From Desulfobacteraceae bacterium (GTDB lineage Bacteria > Desulfobacterota > Desulfobacteria > Desulfobacterales > Desulfosalsimonadaceae): a DNA stretch of 6,111 bases. Numbering within the stretch: position 1 is the first letter of the stretch; each line of letters starts with the position of its first letter. Where the stretch lies: positions 1 through 6,111 of the forward strand of contig SLGU01000116.1 of NCBI GenBank assembly GCA_007136525.1. The letters run 5' to 3'. The position numbers and the translations under genes are program-made. The notes beneath the pieces were generated by a model. It saw only the letters and a program-made list of their open reading frames with translations, was not told where the DNA came from and searched no databases. Below are positions 1 through 5,970 of the stretch, in pieces.

Positions 1-144
1 ATCTCACATACGGCTAAGTACGCTCAATTCTTCAAATATTGCGCGCGCCTGGATCTTGTCACGCCATGGCGTGATTCAAAGCCGTCTGATCTCGACTTTT
101 TTCTCGGTTCCATCAAGCTTGCTTTCTCATCATTTGCTGCTTGA
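1..144 (+). CDS. Possible C-terminal end of an upstream gene, cut by the window edge
   Basis: Reading frame 1 is open from the first base to a TGA at 142-144, giving 47 residues with no start codon needed inside the window. The tail reads ...LDLVTPWRDSKPSDLDFF and ends in a hydrophobic FLGSIKLAFSSFAA. I do not recognise a family. An open frame of 47 codons arises by chance roughly one time in ten, and its third-codon-position G+C (22 of 47) does not argue strongly for coding. The stop overlaps the -35 box of the rpmH promoter, which would suit a gene ending just before this operon. It may equally be non-coding. Confidence 0.2.
   Translation: MSHTAKYAQFFKYCARLDLVTPWRDSKPSDLDFFLGSIKLAFSSFAA
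59..74. repeat. 16-bp perfect palindrome
   Basis: TCACGCCATGGCGTGA reads the same on both strands. It lies about 67 bases upstream of the -35 box of the putative rpmH promoter. It could be a binding site for a dimeric regulator. As a terminator hairpin it is poor, because the nearest T run (97-102) is 22 bases away. Confidence 0.45.
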
Positions 145-170
145 CAAGACCCTGTATATTGGGTTAAAAA
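141..170 (+). promoter_or_regulatory. Putative sigma70-type promoter of the rpmH operon
   Basis: A perfect -35 hexamer TTGACA (141-146) is followed after 18 bases by TAAAAA (165-170), which matches four of six positions of the -10 consensus. TTAAAA at 17-base spacing is an alternative. Transcription would start near 177, leaving a leader of about 105 bases before rpmH. Position, strand and an exact -35 box support it. No other comparable promoter is seen upstream of rpmH. Confidence 0.55.
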
Positions 171-207
171 GACAAATTTTATCAATATGGCTTTCAGGAT
201 TTTTTTT

Positions 208-255
208 CGCGCCCGTTCATCACCCCGTACACGCCGGTCACATCAAGGGGGCGCG
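208..255 (+). repeat. Inverted repeat in the rpmH leader
   Basis: CGCGCCC (208-214) and GGGCGCG (249-255) are perfect inverted complements and could close a 34-base loop in the leader RNA. It sits between the promoter and the rpmH ribosome binding site (AAGG, 273-276), which stays outside the stem. A run of eight T (200-207) lies directly before it. A regulatory role is conjecture, and a stem with so long a loop may be chance. Confidence 0.3.
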
Positions 256-282
256 TCATTGCAATAATAAAGAAGGTGAATC

Positions 283-417
283 ATGAAACGAACATATCAG
301 CCCAGCAGAATCAAACGCGCCAGGAAACATGGTTTCCTGAAAAGGATGTCCACAAAAAACGGACGAAGGGTTATTAATCGCAGGCGGGCCAAGGGGCGTA
401 AGCGCCTGACCGTTTAG
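283..417 (+). CDS. rpmH: 50S ribosomal protein L34
   Basis: L34 is a small, very basic protein of the large ribosomal subunit, buried in 23S rRNA. The 44-residue product begins [19 protein letters not shown] and ends GRKRLTV, which is the family pattern over its full usual length (44-46 residues). ATG is preceded by AAGG at 273-276 with a 6-base gap. The gene is the first of the operon and lies about 113 bases downstream of the putative promoter. rnpA follows after 26 bases, the near-universal bacterial order. Nothing in the protein is unusual. Confidence 0.97.
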   Translation: MKRTYQPSRIKRARKHGFLKRMSTKNGRRVINRRRAKGRKRLTV

Positions 418-443
418 CCAAACGGCAACAAGGCCGATTACCG

Positions 444-827
444 TTGGAAAAGAGGTTTTTTATCCGGGCGAGATTTACAAAGGCCGACAGGCTGCTCAAA
501 CGGCGTGAATTCGTCGAAATGTCGCGAACCGGAAAAGGTGTATCCGACCGATATTTTATTCTTTCTTTCAAACCCAATGAACGTGACCGCTGCCGGCTCG
601 GGGTGACGGTGACGAAGAAGGTCGGAAACGCGGTCATCCGCAACCGGTTAAAACGCGTTATACGCGAATATTTCAGGCACAACCGGTCCCGGATCGAAAA
701 AAACCTCGACATGAACATCATTGTAAAAAGATCGGCCGCAGGCGTTTCTTCCGAAAAGGCGCATGCATCGCTGCATGCACTGGTCGACCGGATTGAAGGC
801 GCCGGATCGAGGAGGATTGAAAAATAA
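444..827 (+). CDS. rnpA: Ribonuclease P protein component
   Basis: RnpA is the protein subunit of RNase P. It helps the catalytic RNA (rnpB, not in this window) bind precursor tRNA and trim its 5' end. The 127 residues have the family's opening (RLLKRREF, residues 16-23) and its signature [20 protein letters not shown] at 59-78, including the RNR motif at 66-68 that contacts the RNA. The start is TTG at 444. It is the only ATG, GTG or TTG between the in-frame stop at 399-401 and the conserved region, and AAGG at 430-433 lies 10 bases before it. The next ATG (519) would cut off conserved residues. The TAA stop (825-827) overlaps the proposed start of yidD. Confidence 0.95.
   Translation: MEKRFFIRARFTKADRLLKRREFVEMSRTGKGVSDRYFILSFKPNERDRCRLGVTVTKKVGNAVIRNRLKRVIREYFRHNRSRIEKNLDMNIIVKRSAAGVSSEKAHASLHALVDRIEGAGSRRIEK
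810..815 (+). promoter_or_regulatory. Shine-Dalgarno sequence of yidD that decides its start
   Basis: AGGAGG is a perfect complement to the 16S rRNA 3' end and sits inside the last codons of rnpA. It lies 8 bases before ATA at 824, an ideal gap, but 17 before CTG (833) and 23 before TTG (839). It therefore points to initiation at the AUA codon. Confidence 0.65.
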
Positions 828-1033
828 AATACCTGCTTTTGACTGTTATCAGGGTATACCAGCTTGTCCTGTCCCCGTTGCTGGGGGCGAACTGCCGGTT
901 TTATCCCACGTGCTCGGAATATGCCCGGGAATCGATCAGCCAGTATGGCGTTTGTAAGGGATGTTTTCTTGCTGTAAAGCGGATACTGAAATGCCATCCA
1001 TTTCATCCGGGGGGCGTCGATCCCGTGCCCTGA
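824..1033 (+). CDS. yidD: Membrane protein insertion efficiency factor YidD, probable AUA start
   Basis: YidD is a small membrane-associated protein that assists YidC-dependent insertion of inner-membrane proteins. The family hallmarks are all present: [11 protein letters not shown], then [11 protein letters not shown] (residues 24-34 of 69), then [18 protein letters not shown] at the C-terminus. Five cysteines are visible (24, 30, 44, 47, 57). The frame has a stop at 818-820, so only ATA (824), CTG (833) or TTG (839) can start it. ATA gives a start read as [13 protein letters not shown], which matches the usual YidD N-terminus in length and hydrophobicity, and it has the perfect Shine-Dalgarno. 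Gene callers that allow only ATG, GTG or TTG would place the start at 839 and lose five residues. The ATAA overlap with the rnpA stop suggests translational coupling. Identity is near certain; the start is about 65 percent. Confidence 0.93.
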   Translation: MKYLLLTVIRVYQLVLSPLLGANCRFYPTCSEYARESISQYGVCKGCFLAVKRILKCHPFHPGGVDPVP

Positions 1034-1064
1034 AAGGGCCGCCGGACCTTACCGTTCGAACCCC

Positions 1065-1109
1065 GGGGCCGATTCCGGGTATCATCACGTTCCTGCCGGA
1101 CACGGCCCC
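1065..1109 (+). repeat. Two-part GC-rich hairpin
   Basis: GGGGCCG (1065-1071) pairs with CGGCCCC (1103-1109). Inside it TCCGG (1074-1078) pairs with CCGGA (1096-1100), separated from the outer stem by a 2x2 internal loop, with a 17-base terminal loop. That makes 12 base pairs, almost all G-C. It starts 31 bases after the yidD stop and has no T run after it, so it is not a standard terminator. It could protect or separate the upstream part of the transcript. Confidence 0.5.
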
Positions 1110-1111
1110 AA

Positions 1112-1125
1112 GGTGCATATGCACC
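1112..1125. repeat. 14-bp perfect palindrome
   Basis: GGTGCATATGCACC is fully self-complementary and follows the previous hairpin by 2 bases. A perfect palindrome of this size in an intergenic spacer is a candidate operator for a dimeric regulator. I do not recognise the motif, and no clear promoter adjoins it. Confidence 0.4.
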
Positions 1126-1293
1126 AGATACACTGAAATTTTGCTGAAAAGAAATCCTTACCTGTTTATCTTTTGAGCACCGGCAGTCCAGGCAGATATT
1201 ATTCTTTTCAACCCGGCCTTCGCGATACCGCCCTCTTCACACGTCGCATGCCTTTTCATTGCTGTTCCCCGACCCCGCCATGCGTTAATGCTT

Positions 1294-1329
1294 GCAGGCG
1301 CGGCGTCCCCGGGACGCGTCCCGCCCTGC
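1294..1329 (+). repeat. GC-rich hairpin upstream of yidC
   Basis: GCAGG (1294-1298) pairs with CCTGC (1325-1329), enclosing GCGTCC (1303-1308) paired with GGACGC (1312-1317) across a 3-base loop. An alternative fold is the 12-bp palindrome GGGACGCGTCCC (1311-1322), which excludes the inner stem. It ends 61 bases before the yidC ATG. No T run follows. Confidence 0.45.
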
Positions 1330-1390
1330 CGCTGCCGGGTAAACGCGGTGATTATTTTTCACTATTGTTATACATAACCAGGAGTTATTA

Positions 1391-3027
1391 ATGGAACACG
1401 TTCGGTTGATCATTGCAATCGTGCTTTCACTTGCAATATTTCTTGTATGGGATTTTTTCTTTGTCGACCGGCGACCGGTCCCCCCCCCTCTGCGCCGCCC
1501 ACTGAAACCGTTGCCCCCGGACCTGAAGAAACGATCGATCAGGAAATCGTGTGGGATGAAGCGCCAACGGCGATTCCGGAAAAAACCTTTGAAACCATAT
1601 CGGTCGAAACGGATCTCTATAAAGCGGTTATTTCCGAGCGGGGAGCGACCATTATCCGTTTTGAACTCAAAGAGTACAGGGAGACGGCCGATCCCGGCTC
1701 CCCCCGCAAGGCGCTGATCCCGGAAAGCAACCGAATGGGGACGGCTGCCGTCAACCTGTCAGGTGCGGACGTTCCCCTGTATGAAGCGGTGTTTGCCACG
1801 GATTTTGACGGCCAGTCCCTGAAGGTGGACGAAACGCCTGAAACGCTTTCCTTTTTCTGGCAGAACGAAGACGGGCTCGTTCTTGAAAAGCGGTATACGT
1901 TTCACCCGGACAAATATAACATCGGTTTAAGCGTGGTGGTGCGAAACCAATCCGATGGCACTGTCGAGCGGACCCTTGAGATCAGCATGACCAATCCCCC
2001 GCCCGATGACACGCGCCGGTTTACCTTTTCAGGGCCGTTCATTTCCGTTGACCGGGACTTGCACCAGGTAAAAATCAGCGACATCAGGGACAAGGGCGTC
2101 TTCAGCGGCGACATCCATTGGGCCGGCATCGAGGACCATTATTTCATGACCGCGCTTGTTCCGCCGGCGCCTGTCAACGCCAGCATCGTCCTTGACATTG
2201 ACCAACAAAAAAACCTGATGAAAACAACTCTCCGTCAGCCCATGGGCCGTATTGCACCGGGCAGTGCGGCGCAGTACGACTACCATCTTTTTTTGGGGCC
2301 CAAGAAGCTGTCCTTGTTGCAGGCGTTCGGCCACGGACTGGACAGAAAGGTCGATTTCGGATGGTTCAGCATTATTGCAAAACCCGCCCTGTGGCTCATG
2401 AATGCCATCCATGACAATGTCATTGCCAACTACGGCGTGGCGATCATTCTGCTGACCCTGCTGATCAAGGCGGTTTTCTGGCCGCTTGGCAACAAGAGCT
2501 ACAAATCCATGGCGGAAATGCGCAAAATACAGCCGCTCATGATGGAAATCCGCAACAAGTACAAGGACGACAAGAAAAAAATGAACGAAGAGGTGATGAA
2601 CCTTTACAAAACTTACAAGATCAACCCCTTGAGCGGCTGCCTCCCCATGGTCGTCCAGATACCCGTGTTTATCGCCTTTTACCGGATGCTGTATGAAGCC
2701 ATCGAACTGCGCCATGCGCCGTTTATGCTCTGGATCAACGACCTGTCCGCGCCTGATCGGCTGTTTGATTTCGGCATAACATTGCCGCTTATGGCCCCGC
2801 CTGTGGGCATTCCCGTGCTGACCCTCATTATGGGCGCAACGATGTTTTTACAGCAGAAACTGGCGCCGCCGCCCGGAGACCCCATGCAGGCCCGGATAAT
2901 GATGATGCTTCCCATTGTTTTCACGTTCATCTTTATCAATTTTCCTGCTGGGCTCGTGCTGTACTGGCTGGTAAACAACGTCGTTTCCATTGCGCAGCAG
3001 TACATCGTCAACCTGAAAACGACCTGA
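1391..3027 (+). CDS. yidC: Membrane protein insertase YidC, with an apparent -1 frameshift at a C9 run
   Basis: YidC (Oxa1/Alb3 family) inserts and folds inner-membrane proteins, alone or with SecYEG. ATG at 1391 has AGGAG (1380-1384) 6 bases before it and encodes the signal anchor MEHVRLIIAIVLSLAIFLVW. This frame then runs into unrelated sequence and stops at 1717. The rest of YidC is in the -1 frame, open to 3027. The frames join at C9 (1480-1488), and the joined protein has 545 residues, the normal length. In that numbering the periplasmic P1 domain covers about 35-320. The five-helix insertase core starts near 345, with Lys360 (LLTLLIKAVFWPL) at the place of the hydrophilic-groove arginine (E. 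coli Arg366). Family motifs INPLSGCLPM, PVFIAFYRML and FPAGLVLYW follow. ATG 1447 opens the main frame but lacks a ribosome binding site and would remove TM1. Likely explanations are a miscounted homopolymer, a real mutation or slippage. Confidence 0.9.
1466..1488 (+). other. Perfect 6-bp hairpin abutting a nine-C homopolymer in yidC
   Basis: GACCGG (1466-1471), loop CGA, CCGGTC (1475-1480) forms a perfect stem, and the C run occupies 1480-1488. The yidC frame changes exactly here. Ten or seven C would restore one continuous frame; nine does not. Read from the upstream frame (GTC CCC CCC CCT), a slip of one base back on proline codons also joins the frames. The tract encodes the proline-rich linker between TM1 and the periplasmic domain, where a residue more or less should be tolerated. 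Confidence 0.75.
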
Positions 3028-3052
3028 TCATGACCCAACCTGGAGGCTCTTC

Positions 3053-4294
3053 ATGAGTGCGTTTGTCGACTTTGAAGATAAAAGCGTAGACAAAGCCATC
3101 GAAAAAGCGTGCAAAGCATTGAACACTACACGTGAAAAGTTAAAATATGACATAATATCACATGGTTCAAGTGGAATATTCGGTATAGTGGGAATGAAAA
3201 AAGCGCTCATACGGGTAGCGGTCCCCGACCATGCCGAAACCCCGAAAAAAGCGCCGGCCGAAAGGCCGGCCAAAAAGAGCGGCAGGAAGGCAGCGCCCGG
3301 TGCCGCCGCCACGACGGCCGGACCAAAAGAATCAGCGCCATGCGCGGAAAAAACAGTGCCCTATCAGGACCCGATCAGCGATGAAGCCGCCATTTCCGCT
3401 CTCGTGGATGAAGCTTTTGGCGAGCGGCCGGCTTATCCCCCTGAAGCCGCACCCGACCCCGAAACGACACCTGACCCCCAACCTCTACCGGAGAATCTGC
3501 CCGGGACCGATTCCGATGATTTATGGGCTGGAACCGAAGCGGATGGTGCTTCGGGGAAGCAGGCACCCGTCATGGATATAGAAAATTCCAGCGAAGCTGC
3601 GGAATGGACGCAGGGGTTTTTGGACCAGGCCATACAACTGATTTCACCTGACGCCGGGGTTCTCATGGAAACGGACGACAATATCATCCATTTTAAAATA
3701 CAGGGAGGGGATGACGCAGCCCGCCTTATCGGAAAGCGGGGGCAGACACTGGACGCCCTCCAGTACATCGCAGAAAAGGCCGTCAGCAAAATGTTCGGCC
3801 CAAACATCCATGTGGAAATCGATGTTGAAAACTATCTTGAAAAACGAAGGGCCGATTTAAAACAACTTGCAAACCACCTTGCCGACAAAGCCTGTCAAAC
3901 CGGAAAACCAATGGTGATTAATCGCATCAATGCCTATGACAGGCGGATTGTTCACATAGAGTTGAAGGAAAACCGGGAAATACGGACGCAAAGCACAGGT
4001 AGCGGTGAACTCAGAAAGCTCCTGATACTGCCCAAAAAGAAAGCTTCGCCGAAACAAAGGGTTGAAGACGACGGCCGACAGGATGAAAAGGCGGGCGGCA
4101 GCATGCCGAATAACAACGGCAACCACCGCACTCCCCAGGAGGAAGACGTGAAGGAGGAGACCCCCGAGACCCCCAAGAAAAAAGCAGGCAGTGGAAGGCG
4201 AAAAACCAGAAGCAGGGGAAGGCGGAGCGCTGAGAGCCGTAAACCGAAAGCAGAAGGGGAAAATGAGGACCTGAAGCCGGAGGATCAAGGGTGA
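3053..4294 (+). CDS. jag: Jag/KhpB family RNA-binding protein (Jag_N, KH, R3H)
   Basis: Jag (also KhpB or EloR) is a cytoplasmic single-stranded-RNA-binding protein, linked in Gram-positive bacteria to cell elongation and often encoded after yidC. ATG 3053 has GGAGG (3042-3046) 6 bases before it. The 413 residues show Jag_N at 1-57 (SGIFGIVGMKKALIRV), a low-complexity linker at about 58-180 that is first basic then acidic and proline-rich, a KH domain at about 183-262 with the GKRG loop at 227-230, and an R3H domain at about 263-328 with DRRIVHIEL (R297 and H301 give RxxxH). An unusual charged tail of about 85 residues follows (RRKTRSRGRRSAESRKPK). The linker and tail make it much longer than typical Jag proteins (200-330 residues). 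It starts 25 bases after yidC and ends 6 bases before mnmE, so the three are probably co-transcribed. Its role in this organism is not shown by sequence. Confidence 0.93.
   Translation: MSAFVDFEDKSVDKAIEKACKALNTTREKLKYDIISHGSSGIFGIVGMKKALIRVAVPDHAETPKKAPAERPAKKSGRKAAPGAAATTAGPKESAPCAEKTVPYQDPISDEAAISALVDEAFGERPAYPPEAAPDPETTPDPQPLPENLPGTDSDDLWAGTEADGASGKQAPVMDIENSSEAAEWTQGFLDQAIQLISPDAGVLMETDDNIIHFKIQGGDDAARLIGKRGQTLDALQYIAEKAVSKMFGPNIHVEIDVENYLEKRRADLKQLANHLADKACQTGKPMVINRINAYDRRIVHIELKENREIRTQSTGSGELRKLLILPKKKASPKQRVEDDGRQDEKAGGSMPNNNGNHRTPQEEDVKEETPETPKKKAGSGRRKTRSRGRRSAESRKPKAEGENEDLKPEDQG
3245..3270 (-). terminator. Terminator-like hairpin on the minus strand inside jag
   Basis: GCCGGCC (3253-3259) and GGCCGGC (3264-3270) flank GAAA, giving a 7-bp all-GC stem. 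On the minus strand the stem is followed within two bases by six T (complement of A6, 3245-3250), the form of an intrinsic terminator for antisense transcription. On the + strand there is no T run, but the loop is a stable GNRA tetraloop. It lies in the Lys/Ala/Pro-rich linker of Jag, so codon choice alone could explain it. Confidence 0.3.
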
Positions 4295-4300
4295 AAAGCC

Positions 4301-5827
4301 ATGGAACAATCAACCATTGCAGCAATTGCGACGCCGCCTGGAACCGGAGGGGTCGGGATCATCAAAATATCCGGTCCGGATGCGATAAAAGCAACCGCGC
4401 AGATTTTCTGCCCCGGCCCGGTACCCAAGCAAAGCAAGCCCTTTCCCGTCAATGATCCGTCCTTTTTTTCCCCATGGAAAATCCATTACGGGCACATCGC
4501 AGATTCAACCCAAAACCGCGTTTATGATGAAGTGATCGTCGCTGTCATGCCCGGCCCCAGGTCGTATACCCGGGAAGATGTTGTTGAAATACAGGCCCAC
4601 GGCGGAACAGTTATTCTTGAGGGCATCATGTCCCTGTTGATGCGGCACGGCATCTGCGTCGCCCAACCCGGGGAATTCACGCGCAGGGCTTTTTTAAACG
4701 GAAGAATCGATTTGGCCCAGGCCGAGGCCGTTATCGACCTGATCAATGCCCGATGCGATGCCGCCGTTGATCTCGCTCTTGACCAGGCCGCAGGCAGCCT
4801 TTCCGGCGCCATTGAAACCGTACGCTCCCGACTTACACGCATACTGGCTGCCATTGAAGCGATGGTGGACTTCCCTGATGCTGTTGAAGGGGAAGTGGAC
4901 ACTGCCGCCCTTTGCAGGGACATTGCCATTGAGGCCCTTGACCCGATTTCTTCAATGATTGACGCATATGAGGGGGGAAAAACACTCCGGGAGGGTTTTC
5001 GCGTGGTCATTGCAGGCGCGCCCAATGTTGGAAAATCAAGCATCATGAACCGGCTGGCAGGCACCGACCGGGCCATTGTCACAGAACACCCGGGAACGAC
5101 GCGGGACTATATTGAAACCCCGCTGCCAACCGGCGGCATCCCCATCACCCTGGTGGATACGGCCGGGCTTCGGACGGATCCTGAACCCGTTGAGGCGATC
5201 GGCATTGACATGGCGCGCCGGCACATCCATGAAGCCAACCTGGTCCTGCACGTGCTGGACGCGTCTGCTGCTGTTTCCGTGGAAGACCAGGCGTTTTTCG
5301 AGGAGATTCACCATAAGGCCGCCCTGGTTGTTCTGAACAAGATCGACCGCGTTAATAAGAACAGGGGAACAACGGCAGCGGAGACGCTTAGCGGGCGTCC
5401 GGTGGGCGATAAATCGGTTGCAGCATCGGCACCAGCACCGGCGCCGCCCGGACCCGGCGGACAGGCATTGCCTGTGGATTTAAGGGTGGTCCTGCCGGAA
5501 AGCATGGCCCGTGCAACCGTTGTGGCCACATCTGCAAAATACAACATTGGCCTGGACGCCCTCCGGACGCATATTGTTGACATGGCACAACGCGGCTATA
5601 CGCACACACCCGAAAAGCCGGTGCCAAACTTCCGGCACAAGGCGCTTCTCCTGGAAGCACGTGACGCACTGTCCCTGGCCATTGACAACCTGAAGCAGGA
5701 GACAGACCCGGAGCTGGTGTCCATTGATCTTCGGCAGGCATACGACAGGCTTGGCGAAATAACCGGGCGCACTGCCGCACCCGATGTGCTTGACGATATT
5801 TTCAGCAGGTACTGTATTGGGAAATGA
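4301..5827 (+). CDS. mnmE: tRNA uridine-5-carboxymethylaminomethyl modification GTPase MnmE
   Basis: MnmE (TrmE) with MnmG installs the cmnm5 group on wobble U34 of certain tRNAs, using a folate one-carbon unit and K+-activated GTP hydrolysis. ATG 4301 has AAGGGTG (4287-4293) 7 bases before it. Domains in the 508 residues are an N-terminal folate-binding domain (about 1-125, opening IAAIATPPGTGGVGIIKISG), a helical domain split around the G domain, and the G domain at about 233-425. Visible motifs are G1 GAPNVGKSS (239-247), G2 GTTRD (265-269), G3 DTAG (286-289), Glu298 matching E. coli catalytic Glu282, G4 NKID (346-349) and G5 SAK (411-413). The C-terminal CIGK (505-508) holds the conserved cysteine. 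All key residues are present. About 40 extra Ala/Pro/Gly-rich residues between G4 and G5 explain most of the excess over the usual 450-460. It is the last gene of the string. Confidence 0.97.
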   Translation: MEQSTIAAIATPPGTGGVGIIKISGPDAIKATAQIFCPGPVPKQSKPFPVNDPSFFSPWKIHYGHIADSTQNRVYDEVIVAVMPGPRSYTREDVVEIQAHGGTVILEGIMSLLMRHGICVAQPGEFTRRAFLNGRIDLAQAEAVIDLINARCDAAVDLALDQAAGSLSGAIETVRSRLTRILAAIEAMVDFPDAVEGEVDTAALCRDIAIEALDPISSMIDAYEGGKTLREGFRVVIAGAPNVGKSSIMNRLAGTDRAIVTEHPGTTRDYIETPLPTGGIPITLVDTAGLRTDPEPVEAIGIDMARRHIHEANLVLHVLDASAAVSVEDQAFFEEIHHKAALVVLNKIDRVNKNRGTTAAETLSGRPVGDKSVAASAPAPAPPGPGGQALPVDLRVVLPESMARATVVATSAKYNIGLDALRTHIVDMAQRGYTHTPEKPVPNFRHKALLLEARDALSLAIDNLKQETDPELVSIDLRQAYDRLGEITGRTAAPDVLDDIFSRYCIGK

Positions 5828-5947
5828 ATGACAAAAGGGAAGGCCTGGAGAAACGGGGACGGGTTGGACGTTTTGGATTGAGTGGACGATGGACCCGGGA
5901 AGACCTGGTGCAGACATGGCGCAGCACATGGCAAGGTCAATTCCGTT

Positions 5948-5961
5948 GGGTGGTGGTGGGG
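5948..5961 (+). other. Potential two-tier G-quadruplex motif
   Basis: GGGTGGTGGTGGGG has four G tracts separated by single T, enough for a two-layer quadruplex on the + strand or its RNA. It lies about 120 bases after mnmE and 10 bases before the long palindrome. Two-layer quadruplexes are often only marginally stable. Confidence 0.35.
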
Positions 5962-5970
5962 TGACGGTGC

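Larger units (their letters stand above)
1034..1390 (+). other. Structured 357-base spacer between yidD and yidC
   Basis: This gap is long for an operon whose other gaps are 6 to 26 bases. I find no tRNA, no intrinsic terminator with a T tract and no convincing promoter. It holds three strong inverted repeats, listed separately. A 72-codon frame starting at TTG 1173 ends in TAATG overlapping the yidC start, but it lacks a ribosome binding site and resembles no family. The C-rich 1180-1340 part looks non-coding. It could be a structured leader for yidC or decayed sequence. Confidence 0.5.

Noticed and set aside
56..286. 76-codon + frame upstream of rpmH
   Set aside because: Starts on TTG without a ribosome binding site, runs through the rpmH promoter and leader, and ends inside the rpmH start; no family resemblance.
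345..357. DnaA-box-like TGTCCACA in rpmH, and TTATCAATA near 179
   Set aside because: Isolated partial matches without clusters or an AT-rich unwinding element, so no sign of an origin here.
374..1006. 210-codon minus-strand frame opposite rnpA and yidD
   Set aside because: Antisense shadow of two certain genes, with no domain and no ribosome binding site.
1046..1085. tRNA-like GTTCGAAC element
   Set aside because: The T-loop-like sequence has no pairing T stem, acceptor stem or CCA on either strand.
1366..1377. TGT-TATACA extended -10 promoter before yidC
   Set aside because: Transcription would begin within the yidC ribosome binding site, and no -35 box is suitably placed.
1447..3027. 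yidC starting at ATG 1447 as a complete gene
   Set aside because: No ribosome binding site, and it would lack the first membrane segment, which is present in the other frame behind a good AGGAG site.
4972..4983. GGGGGGAAAAA slippery sequence in mnmE
   Set aside because: mnmE is continuous across it and a -1 shift would only shorten the protein, so nothing requires frameshifting.
5840..5910. Two similar stretches (GGGAAGGCCTGGAG and GGGAAGACCTGGTG) 60 bases apart
   Set aside because: Similarity does not extend beyond the 14 bases, so there is no support for a tandem repeat.
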